Assembly: GCA_018466975.1 (NCBI GenBank)
Contig: CM031562.1
Coordinates: 2,418,001-2,482,000 of the forward strand
DNA from: Sparassis latifolia
Lineage: Eukaryota > Basidiomycota > Agaricomycetes > Polyporales > Sparassidaceae
Length of the DNA stretch: 64,000 nucleotides
Direction of reading: 5' to 3'
The notes under the pieces were generated by a model. That model did no database searches. It was not told the origin of the DNA and saw nothing but the letters and a program-made list of their open reading frames with translations. Positions within the stretch are counted from its first letter, which is position 1; every line of letters starts with the position of its first letter. Position numbers and translations under genes: made by a program. Below are positions 49,186 through 62,035 of this stretch, one piece after another.

Positions 49186-52125
49186 TTCGCATGTTAGAAG
49201 AGTAGTTTGACCTTCCCAGACCTGCAGTATAACTCACCACCGTTCATTCGTACTTCCGTAAGTTACTGTCCACATATATCGAGCAGCTGGCATGCACTAT
49301 AGTAGTTTACTTGAGACCTTGTTAATTGCATGGAATCATCGTTGAAATTACACATCAAGCTACCTTCCCATCGAGTGGATTTGTTCTGGAATGGTGATTT
49401 CGTGGCGGACCTTCTGACAACGGCTGTAGCCTATCGCTATCACTTACACGGTCGGATTTGCATTCTGTGGAGTTAGTTTGTTGCGGAGATCAAGAGGTCT
49501 CGTTCGGACAGCCGAACGTACCTCTGCGACAGATCAGAATTTCAGGCCATTGTCACGGTATTTCGTCGGGAATTTCCGACCTAAACCTCAAACGTCAGCA
49601 GCCCAGAGTTCGAATCCTCGGACCTCACCTGTGCACTGTAATATCTACGCAAGAGATACATGGCGTCGGTTGTGTACGAATCGTCATAGGAGTCTCAAGG
49701 ACATGATGGCGGAGAAGTGACGAGCGTGACCGAGGCGTCCTGACTACCTCAAGCTCCAGATCTCAGATACCGTAGACAGCTGAAGATATACCTTCGCTCA
49801 ATAGTTGCTTTGGTGAGTCCCGCTGCCCTTTGTCCCGCATGACTTGCTCATTGCGATGCATGCTCCTGTCGTAAGCAAGTACTGACGAGTACCTTTTCAG
49901 TAACTGTGGCGTCGAACGATAATCTTATTAACGAGCAGCTCAGTCTGTTTCCATCGGCGGTATGATCTGGTGAGCATCCAACATGCTATGACGAAACATT
50001 GACATTGACATACACATACCGGATTTTTTCTACTCAAACAGTCTTGAAATATACATGAAACATTGGCTCGCCGGTTCTGCCACTGTAACGAACGTGACCA
50101 CCGGGATGTCAAATGCAGGCTGTATATTGTCTCCGTTGTGCCTGTGGCCGTGTTTCCCCTGATACCTTCATATAAGTGCAGGATACCCCCAATATCAGTA
50201 TTCCGCCACGAACTGAACGGAGCGACTACTCACTATCCGATACGGTGCTACTCCCTGAGATGCTCTCTGCAAAGGGCCCGGGAAGGCAATTCTAGCACCG
50301 TCGTTGAGTCGGGAGTCCGAAGAACGTATGATTGCCAGTGAGTGGCTATAAGATGTTTTCCTAGAGTTAACGACCTTCTAGCGGGACACGGTCGAAGGTA
50401 AGATGTTCCTACTGCCAAATTTATCTGATTGGGAAAACTAAATTCGACCAGCTTTAGACGGAGTCAATTCACTGAGAGCTTAACTTTAAATTTATGCTTA
50501 ACCGCTGCCCGCACCGAACATTAATGTTTACTTGCTTCATAAGATACGGCGCGTCACCTCCAGAACCTCTCGTCCTTTGGAGCCGCACTGGTTGTCTCAG
50601 AACCAATGCTGTTCAAATTGACCAGCACTACGCCAACAACCCTGTCCAACTCTATCAGAGGCATTATTGTCGATGTCTAGAGCCAGGCCATCTCGAATGT
50701 TAAAGAACTCACCTGCCATATGCAATTCGGGAAATGCCACTGTCACTCGAGGCTGAAGCTCTGAAGTATCACATTGATCTGCCGATCAGGGAGATCAACT
50801 GGGAAATGTGACCAGTGAAAGACATGGGCGGGTCGATCTTGATTTCTATTGGTAACTGCATCGTTCGATCATCGTGTGGCAGCCTGCAGGTAGCACGCAT
50901 CCGAAATATGCTCTTATTCTCCCCATCCGAGCATAGTATACGGAGGGGAGGAACAATTATTGATGCCACGCAATTGGGAAGGCCAAAAGGCAAGTATTGT
51001 GTATGTTCAATGTCACGTCACTGTCCGACGGGGGAAGAAAGAGTGGACTGTCTAGTGCGCAGATCATTATTTGAAGCTTGTGTGCGACACGCGCCATACT
51101 CTAACTGAGGACGGAGATCGCGTTTCGCCAGTACAGCTCCAAACACAGTGGCAAGACCATCGTGTACACTTTACGATATATGGCCTCTGCATGGAGGTCG
51201 AATGCGTCACTAATCGTGCTCAACGTGTGGAAGTTCGCAAGCCTCACAGCCGGAGGCCGAAACCCACATGTAGTCTTTCATGCAGTTAGTGACGATTCTC
51301 AATCTCTCGATCGAGATGAGATGCATCCTAATTTTCTAGCAGCCATGATCGTTGATGGGGAGGCTCTATGTGGTCTCCCACATGGGAGATCAGATCCAGG
51401 ATACCCCAAGCCGTGGTTGTTGTATTGAGCGAGTATTCATTGCACGTGTCAGTTTTTGGCCGCGGTTTCTGTTTTCCTCACTTTGATTTTGAGTGTGCGA
51501 AGAACTCCTCTGAGCTATCGTTTGAGCTCCGTGGCGAAAAGATGACGTCGCTGCGAATCTTCCACATGCGAACATGAGCAGCGAGATGGCCGGATGTACA
51601 TGGCGTATTCTGTATCACGTATAATCCGGCTATTTTTCACGACAAATAGTACTTCGGCCTGTCTGAAGAGCGCAGAAATTATGTAAATGTTCCTGATGTG
51701 TTTGTTAGTAGATGGCGATTTCGGCGGGAGAGTCCATAAGGCAGCAACAAGTTGGCTTTGGCATTTCCTCAGTGCTGTTCTGGTCTACGTAATGTGAACG
51801 AGCGTTACATGTCGGATACTCAGAAAGGTCAAGATGTTGACCTTCTTGTTTTGGCAGTTGGCCTACCTCTTCAGGAAGACGCAAACGCTGACTCTACTGA
51901 GCGCTTAGATGCCTGCAGCTCTTACTCTGACGCTGCCAATATTAATATGTGAGTCTTTGCAGTTTTCCTCGAGCTCTGCCGCATGCGCATCGACTCTCTT
52001 TACACCTGCTTTATCTTGCACGTTGCACAGAAATTACCATTACAGCACCTTCTAACGGGTAGTTTCAACCATATGAGTCGTCACATCACTACGGTTCGTC
52101 GCCCCGGCTGTTTTCGTCTCAGCTC
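49186..52125. other. Gene-poor stretch before the PCNA-like gene
   Basis: ORFs up to about 100 codons on both strands, with no domain, repeated motif or splice-consistent extension that I can support. A T-arm-like GTTCGAATCC at about 49610 is not part of a tRNA. Some fragments (50815-51428, +) could be old coding sequence. Confidence 0.35.
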
Positions 52126-53434
52126 ATGCTCGAAGCCCGCCTCAGCGAGGCAGTCGTCCTCAAGCGTGGTGCGCGCATTCTCGATTGTGACTTTTCTTGA
52201 TATCGTCCCGTCGTCACAGCCTTCAAAGAGCTTCGAGCAGACAACATCGCCTGCAGATATAGCGAAAATGCCATCGTGTGTAACCTTTGTATATTTTACA
52301 TGTCTTGCTTAGGACTTCTCTCCCGCAGACGCTTCAGGCGTTCGACAAGCCCCGCGTCGTGCTCGTCATCGTCAGACTCGCCGCCTCCGCCTTTGAGCGC
52401 TATCTCTGCGACCGCCGGAGGACCCTCAGGGTGAAACTCGATTTACTGACCAAGGTGCTCCAATGTGCGAAATACGATGACGCTGTCACCATCAAGGCCG
52501 ACGACCACATCGACTTCATCACTCTCACCTACCAAGCGCGGGGTGTGTCGCTTCTGTCGTGCCTTACCGCACACACATACTGACGTCTGCCGCAGACTCG
52601 GGTCGTGTGGAACATTACAATCTGGTTTCGATAGATATTCCCTCGGACACGTTCTTCCCTGACACAAGGTTCCTCGTGCGGGCAACGACGCCCTCCGCAG
52701 AGTTTGCACGCGTCGCACGCAACCTCTCCCGCCTCAGCGACACCGTCTGCATCGAGATCTCTAAGAGAGGCGTCCGTTTCAGGACTTGCAGTAGCTCCAT
52801 CTCCTGCTCCGTCTTCCTTCCCCAGGCCGATCCTGCCCTGTCACCACCCATGGAGGAGCCTGCGAATACTCAGCAGGACGTTCAAGATGAACATCGGGAT
52901 GAGGAAGAAGAATTTGGAGAGAAGGACGAGGATGGCGACGTTATGATGAACGGACACGACGTGAACTCCGACGCGGAGACTTTGCAGTCACGCAAGCATA
53001 AGAGAGCGTTGTCTAAGATCTGTCTGCAGGGGAAGCCCACAAAAGAAGCGGGGAAGGGCCCGTGCGATGCCAACGACGTGGCTGCCAATGGCGTCAGCGT
53101 TGAGGTGTACGGGACCATCGCGCTTACGATCGGCTTGAAGTACCTTCTCAGCTTCGTCAAGAGTACCGAGCGTTCGAACGCCGCAGTCGTCCAGCTCAGG
53201 ATGGACGACAAGTCGCCTTTGCTCGTGTGTCTCTGTTCTCCTGCTTTGCTTTGTTTATCCTTGCATCCTTGCTTCGCAGGGCTCTCCTCCCCCTTTTCTG
53301 CCCGTGCCGTGTTCTCCTTTGGTCATTTTGTCTTTCTTCCTGCCTCCCGCTGCTAACGATCGCGCCTACTGCAGGTTTCGTATGATTTCGATCACGGCTT
53401 CATCCGATACTATCTTGCACCCCTAATCAAATAG
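52126..53434 (+). CDS. Divergent PCNA-like sliding clamp
   Basis: Sliding clamp of the PCNA family, the nuclear ring that tethers DNA polymerases and repair factors. Five exons (52126-52168, 52220-52275, 52329-52542, 52596-53224, 53375-53434) join in frame to 333 residues with no stop. Landmarks: MLEARLSEAVVLKR start, TLQAFDKPRVVLVIV (usually LQAMDNSHVALV), LTKVLQCAKYDDAVTIKADD, connector LVSIDIPSDTFFPDTRF (usually with LGIP), SAEFARVARNLSRLSDTV, CIEISKRGVRF, keeping a lysine at the position of the ubiquitinated Lys164, LTIGLKYLLSFVKSTE, and the end VSYDFDHGFIRYYLAPLIK. An acidic and lysine-rich insert of about 80 residues (about 52830-53095) precedes VSVEVYGTIAL; basidiomycete PCNAs tend to carry such an insert. 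Unusual residues suggest a fast-evolving paralogue, not the main replicative clamp, but the genome's other copies cannot be seen here. Confidence 0.82.
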
Positions 53435-54088
53435 TCGTGTGTCCTTGGGGTGTCCGACCTGGTTGTCCGCGTTTCCTTCAGTTGTCTATGTATCTGCCCT
53501 ATCAAGCCAGTACATCCAGTACATCAATGAAGATGTTAAGGAATCTCTACAAGCCAGCATTGCTGTGGTTCGTTCCTCGTGCTCAAGGTATGGAACTACA
53601 GCCAAAGCATAGGCCGTCGACAACCTCGACAGCGAACTTTCCACCACGCCTCAGGGCCATCGAACGCACGAAGGACATAAGTGGGGCATAGACGCATACT
53701 GCATATTTATTCTCTATCCACGGCGACGACGGCTAACAGTACAAGAATACATCACAAAGCAGCCACAGAACTAACACGAACAGGAGGAGGGGAAAGTTGA
53801 AAACGGGCGGGACCGCGCATCGTGCACCCGCGACATTAGCTAGCCCGCAGGCGGGAGGGTATACCGTACCGCACTAAGGAAACGAGGGTAAAGAGTTGGC
53901 CGCGAAACCAAGGAGCCAGTCTGCGAGACGCTTCAGATCATAAGGTAGAGTAGAATAGATATGTGCATAATCTGGAGCTGTGAGAGCTGCGAAACAAACG
54001 AGACAACGGACAGAAGGACGTGGACACGGGTAAAAGCAAGGTGATAGAGGGGAACGCTGGTATGAGATACAGATCAGGTATCGTGGTA
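53435..54088. other. Intergenic stretch between two convergent 3' ends
   Basis: Between the PCNA-like stop and the scaffold gene stop. Nothing supported besides 3' untranslated sequence. Confidence 0.4.
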
Positions 54089-57000
54089 TCACTCGCGCGC
54101 AACCCAGTCAGTACTACGAGCAACGAGCTCGATGGAATTGTCGATGGTCCAGAACAGCCGCTCGATGGCGCTGCGGCCGCTCCAGCTCTTCTGGTCGCGC
54201 AGAATCATTGCCTGCACACATCCATGTTAGCATCATAGGACGCAAAAGCAGCGAACCATCAATGACGTACCTGCTGCGCACCAAAGTTTCGTTGGTCATG
54301 TGCGAACACGTCGACGCTCTCGTCCAGCGCCTCGGACAATATTTGCATGTCCTGCATAACCGCCTGGATCGCGCGTACAGCCGAGAGCGTCAAGATCTCC
54401 TTGCGGTTCCTGGGGGCGCCGCCCTGTGGGTTCGGAGGAGGCAGCGACTGTGTGATGTTCTGAAGCACAGTATGCAAGATGCGGCGCGTTTCGCTGAGGA
54501 GTTTCTGTGCTTGGGGAATATTCTTCCTCGACACGAGCACGAGCGCGCGGGTGATCATGTCGGACGCGAGTAGTTCCATGCGGCGACGCACGATCACAGG
54601 GTTCGATCCGTTCGGCGCCGGAGTGCGTGGACGACTGCCTGGGTGGGGCATCGGAAGAAGCGTGACGGTGAGTAACACGGGGTGCGCAAGCCGTGAGACG
54701 TGCTTCGCTGCGGCGGGGTCGAAGAACGAGCCGTCGACCTCGAACACGGGCACCTCGTCGATCATGCGGTCCATCATCCCATCTGCGAGGTCTGGCGAGT
54801 CCCCGATGGACAGGGCATCGAGACCCATGCGCTGGTTGAACTGGTCCGTCGCACTCAGCGCCCGGGGCAGATGATGCGGGCCCGATTGTGCCGTCGGCGT
54901 GACCGCGACGTCGCTATTGTCCAGCTCGAGCTCGATGAGCATCTCTTTCCGCTCACCGTAGCGCAGTTCCCCGAGCTCAACATCGACGTCGCGCCCGTCC
55001 GACGAGAGGATCGCCATCGGCCCGCCGGAGATCTTGCGGATGCGGAACCGCTGCCCGTCGACGATCTTCATGTGCATCTTCATGTGGAGGAGGCCAATAG
55101 ACATCATGCCGCCAATGCACCCCGCAAGGCAGTCCCGTAAGTCGTACCAGTCCTTCACGAACGTGTACGTGCCGCTTGTGTGGTTGGACATGAGCCAGAG
55201 CGACGCGGGGTCGTGCGAGCGCCCGTAGCCGAACGAGTGGATAGGCACGTTAGCGGCCTCGGTACGGGCGAGCACGAGGTCCATCTGCGCGCGTCGCGTG
55301 GTATCCGCCGCATCGCTAACGAGGACCATACCGGTGACTGGATTACGAGACTTGCGTTGCAGTACGACGTCAAGACCTGCTCCACATGAGTGACACGAAA
55401 AGACGCAAGACTTCCAGTGAACACGCACCATGGTTCACCGCAGTAACAACATCCGTCTTGTCCTCCTGCGCGCTCCTGACGAGGAACTCGTCTTCAAACG
55501 GCGTGCCGTCATCTCGGCGGCCGATCTCGTCCACAAATTTCTTGAGCCTCTGACGGCTCGGCAGCTTGCCGGGACACAGGAACGGCGTCTTGCGCACCTT
55601 GCCGCCAATGCCGACCTCGAACGTAACCAAGCTAAGGCGGTCCTTGGGCGCAAGAGACGCCAGGATAAAATCAAGCGACGCGCGGATAACACGTACTTTA
55701 AGCGCGGCGGTGCTCGGCGTCGCATTGGGAGAGGGTATGGAGATGACCAAGATAAGGTCGAGTGGCGGGTGCGGGAGCGGGCTGAGCGAGTTGGACGGGC
55801 CGCTCGAAAGGTGGGGGCGACGAGCGGGGTGGGGGAGTTGTATCGTGTGAGCTCGTCGTCCTCCTCCAGCGTGGACAGCTTTTGGTGCAGGCCCCGGGAG
55901 CCCCGGCAGAGCCATAAGACGTCTGTGAGGAGATGGTCGATCGTGACGATCCGTTCAACAGGCTGTCCATGGTACTTGCCGTCGTGCCCGTCGTGCTCCC
56001 GCTGAGCATGCGCATCGCCTTCTGGCTACCGCCGAACTCCTCCAGGTCCGGCGCGCGCTCGTAAGCGGGCTGTGGGGTGTGGAGGGAGGGCTGCTGCGCC
56101 GCCGCCGCCTGCTGCTGGTAGACGGCAACGAGCGACTGGATGTGTGCTTTCCACGTCTCGAGCGAGGACCGGTCCTTGAATATCAGGATGAACGAGTCCA
56201 GCCGCTCATCCTCCATGTCAATCGTCAGGCTCAGTTCACCCTGGACGGACGTGTCCGTGACTTGCTTGATGTGCCTGATGTAAATTCGGCCCTTGAGGCG
56301 GAGCACGCCCTTAGAGACCGACGGACCAGCAGAGCCCATCCCCGTCCCATCGCTGAATGCAGCGGCCGCGCCCGACGCAGAGGACAGCAGACGCCCAAGC
56401 GTGCGTTTCTTCTCCTCGACGACGCAGATGATCGCCTCGCGGAAGAGGTACACGAAAAACTCGCGCACGAGCGCGTCGCGGCGCACAGACAGGAGGTCGT
56501 ACATCTGCAGCGACCCGAGGCCCTCGAGCGGGTGGCCCTTCCAGTCGATGATGCGCGCGCGCAGGTCCTCCGTTATCGCCGTGAACGGCGAGCTCTCCTC
56601 CTCCTGCGGCTCCTCGCGCTCCTGCAGGCTCGCGAGTAGCGGTTCCTGGGAAGAGACGGGCGAGACTCGGTTCGTGTGCGCCTGCGACGCGGGCGGTGCG
56701 GGTGGCTCGTGTGGCGGGATCGCGTATTGCGGGCGCGGGCTGGAGCGCACGGACTGACTGCGCGAGTCTACCGGGTATGGAGTTGGGCTGCTGGACGAGT
56801 ACGAGTCGTGTGCGGGCATGACCGCGCCGGGGACGTGCGTGCTCGACCGCTTCCCGGGGAGCTCGACGACGACGATGCACGTCAGCGGCTGGCTCTGCTC
56901 GGCGGTGCGCGTGATCGTCGAGAACTCGGAGCGCACTTGGATCGACGGTGCGACGATGTACGGCGAGTAGTCGTGCGGGTTCGGGGACTTTGGCGCGTGC

Positions 57001-59137
57001 TCGATCGGGTCGTCTTCGTTCGGGTCGTACGGTTTGGTGACAGTAACTGTGTTTCGCGCGTTTGGATTGAAGGAACGCAAGGATGACGGGGTGTCTCTGC
57101 CTGGGTATAGGGAGGGGCCGTTTGGGTCGCCCATACCCGTGAGAGCGGCAAGTTCTACAGACAATCAGCATTAACACGTAACCAGAAGCAAGCTGCTCAC
57201 TGTTGGATTTTCCGCCATCGCCGTCGCCAACTTTCATGGGGCGTCTGCATACGCCGCACACGCCCAAGTTGGATTTTCGGACAACGTTGCCGGCTTTGGA
57301 AGTGCCCGGCGGTGGTCCGTAAACTGCTATGAAACATGCCTAAGTGATACCGAACGTTAGCAACCGTTCGTTTAGTAAGAGAATAGATCGATAACGAAAG
57401 AAAAAGCGAGCAGCGACGTTAAGCAACCAGAGCGTTAGGCATAGCAGACAAGAAAGCGAGCACTCGAAAGGAAGACACTAATTACATGGAGACCTGAGAC
57501 TTCGATGCACAATACCCTGGAAAACGGTCCATGACGCGAAGATCACTAGCACGGGAGAAAAGGCGGTATCATGGGGAAGAAATGACCTAGATCAATTCAA
57601 TGCCGGCAGCAGTCCCGAGTGAGCAGCCTTCGCAATAGAATGCACGCACACTAGAAGGCCTAGATAGAGCATACGAAGGAGCGCAAACTGTCACTCGCGT
57701 GACTTTCTGGCTCCATTTACGACACACCGGTCAGGAATCCTGCAACTCGAGTGGACAACAAATTGCCTTTGCAACCGTGAGCGTTGCCGAAGAGCCGCCA
57801 TCCACTATCATGGAAAGACGTGGGAGATTACGGGCCAGTGACATTTGGAATATCTCCGCGCATGACCAAGTCCAGACCATTCGAGAACATAAATGCCTAG
57901 CTGGAAAGCACGGAAAGAGATCATGGCGACTCCAAATGCGAAAATTTTCATGTACTGCACAGGCCCGGGACGCGCAGGACACGAAAATATGATACTCGAA
58001 GTAAACGAAGGCGTCGGATCATAAGCGCAGAATAATCCCGGAAATGGAGCAACAACCCAGACAAGAAGTGAATGAGGCGGCATCACGGGGGAAGCGACTC
58101 GTAGACACGTGCCGACGCATAAGAACGTACGCGAGCCCAGAGACGCGTACGCAGAAGGCTTGCAGTGAGTACGGCCGCTCACAGCGAGCAACACAACGCG
58201 CAGAGATCGTTCCGCGCAGGCCGCAATTGTTGCGAGGACACACCGCAGTATTACCAGAACAAATGTCTTCCGAGCTGTGCAAGGAACAGCAGGCCTTCTG
58301 TGGACGAAGAAAGTTGTCCTCGCGACCAGTTGGACATCCGTGGGTCTCGGGATTTTTAGCGGCTAAGCCTTAATAGGTCCCGACCGATGTCTCGGGAGCA
58401 GCAACTTCCGAGCGGGAACCGAAGCGCGCGACTGCAAAAAATGCTGGAACACAGAGGACAATAAAGACGTCCGTACGAGAGGGCGCAAGAGTAACAACGT
58501 GCAGCCAAGCAGAGCGGTGCCAATTCCAGAAATAAGAAGGCAGTGGTTGGTTCGATCGCGGTGCAGCAGCGCAGGGTAGAACGACGATAAGTGAGACAAG
58601 ATCGCGGACTATCGCCCTGGAGGGCGGACAAGGCCCCCTCGCGTCGCGGCTCGCTCTCCAATTGAAAGTCGAACAATGAGGGAGGAAACGACTCACCTCA
58701 TGAAGAGCATGACCGCACTCTGGTACGATGTGGGGTTTCTCGCCAGGAAGCCTGAAGCTGAAGCTGAGGGGCTCTAGACAGACGGGGCACTCCTCCTCCT
58801 CGTCTGAGGCATCATGGCTGGATACTACGGGAAGGGGGGCCGCGACCATGGCGGCAAAAGGATGGTGGGATCTCGTGGAGGCGGTGTCGGAGTAGGCGGG
58901 GAGGCTGGGAGAGGAGACGGCGGAGTAGGAAGACTGGAGCGAGGCTACGGAGGGGGCGCGGGAAGGCTGGCGATGGAATACTGAGCGTAGGGTGAAGGAG
59001 GGCAGCAAAGAACGAGAACGAGAGGAAGAAGATGCGCTGTGAGTATCGGAAGAGTATTGTGCGTGATGGGCGTGATGAGGAGAGCTCTGGAGACCGGAAT
59101 TCCTGTGAGCCCAGTGGTCGGAAAACTCAGATTTCAT
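54089..59137 (-). CDS. RING-PH-VWA scaffold of Far1/Ste5 type
   Basis: The architecture is that of yeast Far1 and Ste5, scaffolds of the pheromone MAP-kinase pathway: RING, PH-like and VWA domains in this order. Start at 59135-59137 (MKSEFSDHWAHRNSG). RING (about residues 115-180): CPVCLEPLSFSFRLPGEKP, CGHALHE, ACFIAVYGPP and, after the intron, CGVCRRPMKVGD. PH-like domain (about 390-540): RIIDWKGHPLEGLG, LREFFVYLFREA-type core, SFILIFKDRSSLETWKAH. VWA (about 640-850): LDLILVISIPSPNATP, PKDRLSLVTFEV, ANVPIHSFGYGRSHDPASLW. The MIDAS DxSxS is replaced by ISIPS, so metal binding is doubtful. The final exon splices after FGAQQ to AMILRDQKSWSGRSAIERL and ends DWVARE, TGA at 54089-54091. Role in mating or filament signalling is inferred from architecture only. 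Confidence 0.85.
57340..58696 (-). other. 1,357-nt intron inside the RING of the Far1/Ste5-type gene
   Basis: Donor CATGAG/GTGAGTCG at 58697/58696 and acceptor CACTTAG/GCATGTTTC at 57340/57339, phase 0, joining CGHALHE to ACFIAVYG, so the RING zinc ligands come together only after splicing. A TGCTAAC branch-like motif lies about 30 nt before the acceptor. Other introns in this window are about 50-150 nt. It contains ORFs on both strands without recognisable products and CT-rich minus-strand sequence near its 3' end. Confidence 0.75.
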
Positions 59138-62027
59138 GCAGGCCGAAAAGAAGAGGAGAGAAGGCGGGCGAATGGAAAGTCTACAGACGGCAGAAATTGT
59201 GATCGACTGGATTATTTCTAAACAGCCGACGCCACGCAGCTAGTCCAGTCTAGCCGCTTGTTCTCTCTTGGGCCCTTTCCTTCTATTCCTCTCGCCGTTG
59301 TACCCATTTATTTACCTGCGCTATTCCTACCAGGACAACATTCATATTTTCCAAGGCCATTGTCCCGCACTTTCCATTATTCTCCGTCGCGCATTATACG
59401 TGGTTCTCACGGCACTTGCCCGATACGGCACATCTCTGCATCACGTCCTCCGTCATGTCACTCTCGACCTGTGTTCAACAGTCAGCGCAGCGACTCGAGT
59501 AGTATTCATGCAATTCGTCCTGCTCGTCCTCGCCCGCCTGCCGAGCCCCGCCGCGACCGACCGCTCCCCTTTAGGTCGGCCCCGCCCGCAAGCTCGTCAG
59601 TTTTTCCCAGGAAAGTTTTCGCTATGGCTGCTCTCCACCCGAACCGGTCCTGCTCCGGGACGACGAACGCGAGTCCAATAGGGCACGGCTAGGGCGAGCT
59701 CATGCCTCCCATCAGTTCCCGTCAGAACTCTCACCGACGCCTGCTCATTTTTGACCCACTCCGCCTGATGTACCCACACCTGACCCCAAGTCTTCTCCCT
59801 GTGCTGAATCATACATCTGCTTGATATCATCAGTTGCACACTTTGCATCTGTAACGTGCGTAGCACATATACACATGCAACAGCAGTGTGCCCAGGCACC
59901 CATCTCCCTCCGTATTCCTATATTCTTCTCTCGATCTCTACAGCTGTGCATGTTCGTTGCTCTGAGAAGTACTTATTCCCCATCTCGATACACCGCGGCA
60001 TCCCCCGTGCTGAGGATGATCAACTCCGATGCCGGTGCGCTTCTATCTATTGACTGCGCTGTTCTTCCACGCAGCATGATATCAACCTCCCAGGCACGCA
60101 AAATTCTTTTTCACCGCGACGGACGTCTCTCGGACGCGCTGTCTCCCTGCTGGCGTTCGGCTTGTCGCATTTATCCCAACGCACGTCTGCCGTGTCAGCG
60201 CCGCTGAACGACCTCTGTGTCCTGCCCGGGCGCGAGCCCATCGCTCCTCCCATTCTAGCCGGCGAAGTGTTGATGCGATCCATCATCTTTCGATGCAGAA
60301 CCGTGGCGGCGCAGTGCGATGTCTACATCTTCTCAATATATATTTAGTTTGACTATCGTGGCTTCGACTTTGTAAGTTCTCCTTCTCCACGTCGTTCCCT
60401 TTTTGGTTAAATACTGGGCCCGGGCGCGTTGTGGCGCTGACGATGGGATAGATCTGGGTGAGCCCCTGGGTTTCGGCGCCACGACGGACCACATCGCAGG
60501 TGCCGGCGAGGGCGCGTGCGGCTTTGACTGTGATGAAGCCTCGCTCGGACGTCATGCTCCGGCACACAAACGTGTCACCACGGCAGTCTGCACCTGTCGT
60601 TTCTGCTTGACTTGCCTCCGACCAGGTCGTCCCTCTCATCGCATTTGGTGCTGAACTGCATCGCCTTGCATCTTGAACGTTTGAACGAGAAATTCGGGGA
60701 GAGGTAGAAGGCACGCTCATAATATCCTACTCCATCATCATCGTCGACAATGACAGGTGTGCACCGGGCCTCGCCGCTGCACAGATTTTCCCTGATGGTG
60801 TACTTGTTGCATTCGTCTACATCTTCTCAATACAGCATAACCGCACCGCTTTGTACACCCTCATCACTTTGCACACCTGCTAGGCACGCTCTCAAATTTT
60901 TATATGGGCAGCCTGCCATCTTTTGTATATCTAGTAGCGCTATCGTCACATTCTTCTGAAGGAGGTCGGGAAGCTCAGAGACGAACAGAGACAACCACCT
61001 ACCTGATTGTACTCCGTGCAGTGAGATTGTAGAGCTGAAGAGCATAAAGGCGAAATATGGCGGTGGAGTGGAGGAGGTGGGTCTCTGCATCTGATCTCGT
61101 ACGACCATTTCACAAAACCATAGCAGCCTGTAGCGCCGGAGCCAGAACCCGTTCCTGCTCCGCCTGCGCCTCAGGGTATCCTCGGCGACGCGTCTGCGCC
61201 CCCTGCCTAGCGCACAGTGCATAAGCGCGAGGAGCGTCGCAAGTCCAAGTCCAAGCCTAAGGCATTTCCTGCTCCCGAACCTGTTTCGGCGCCATGCCCG
61301 GCACGGGCTGCCTTGAACATGCCCACTGTGTGGGCTCAATGGAGGCATCAGTCTATCCTCTGTGCATTATCATCTTTGCTATACACTAACTCTATATCTG
61401 ATCGTGGACAGCGAACGTCGGGAGGTCGCCCAATCGTCCTGCAGCGCCAGCTGTAATACCGTCGCCCTTGTCCCCGCGTTGTTCGGTGCGTCGTTCTCGT
61501 TCTGGCAATGACGCGTGCTCACCCTCCTTGAAGGACCCGCCGCCGTATTAGTCCACCTAGACCTTGCTACGTAACTTTTGATTATTCTGTCATGCAATAG
61601 GAATAAATATCGCTGTATCGACCGCTTTTATGATGACGTTTATCGACAAATGTCTGCTTGGCTAAATGGTTTGATTCCTGACGCCTAAGATTGGGTTCTG
61701 TCTCTCCAAACGACCGAACAGATCTTTCAAGGGTGTGCCACCACCAACGTAGGACTGAGCCTCCGCACTCTACCGGTTTGATTTGCTGCTTGCTCGCTTC
61801 CTTTTGTGCGCCGATCTTTGAGCCTGTGTCGTGGCGCCAACAGAGCGCAATGAGGGTGCAAGAGCTGCCAGCACGGCGTTCGATGTGCCAGCCAGCATGC
61901 TTGACTCGCTCGCATGCGGCGGAAAATTGGTTTCCTCAGCATCCGCCGAAGACGAGCCCACTACCTGTTCCATCCCACTGAAGGAATGTTGGCATCAGTA
62001 GGTGGAATGTCAACAACAAAAGTCAAA
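59138..62027. other. Unassigned stretch upstream of the scaffold gene
   Basis: The first few hundred bases should be the scaffold gene promoter. A Pro/Glu/Lys-rich fragment on the + strand near 61150-61300 (EPEPVPAPPAP, KREERRKSKSKPK) may be a decayed coding remnant. An 18-base string GTCTACATCTTCTCAATA occurs at 60321 and a near-copy at 60813. No RNA gene seen. Confidence 0.35.
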
Positions 62028-62035
62028 GTTACGCA
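62028..62035. repeat. Left target site duplication (GTTACGCA)
   Basis: Eight bases directly before the left inverted repeat, identical to 62742-62749. Confidence 0.85.

Noticed and set aside
49590..49640. Possible tRNA T-arm (AGTTCGAATCCT)
   Set aside because: The T-stem does not pair, and no acceptor stem or anticodon arm fits around it.
57699..58373. A gene nested in the long intron
   Set aside because: The ORFs have no domain, no splice support and ordinary noncoding composition.
60321..60835. 18-base direct repeat in 59.1-62.0 kb
   Set aside because: Too short and isolated to define an element; noted only in the feature entry.
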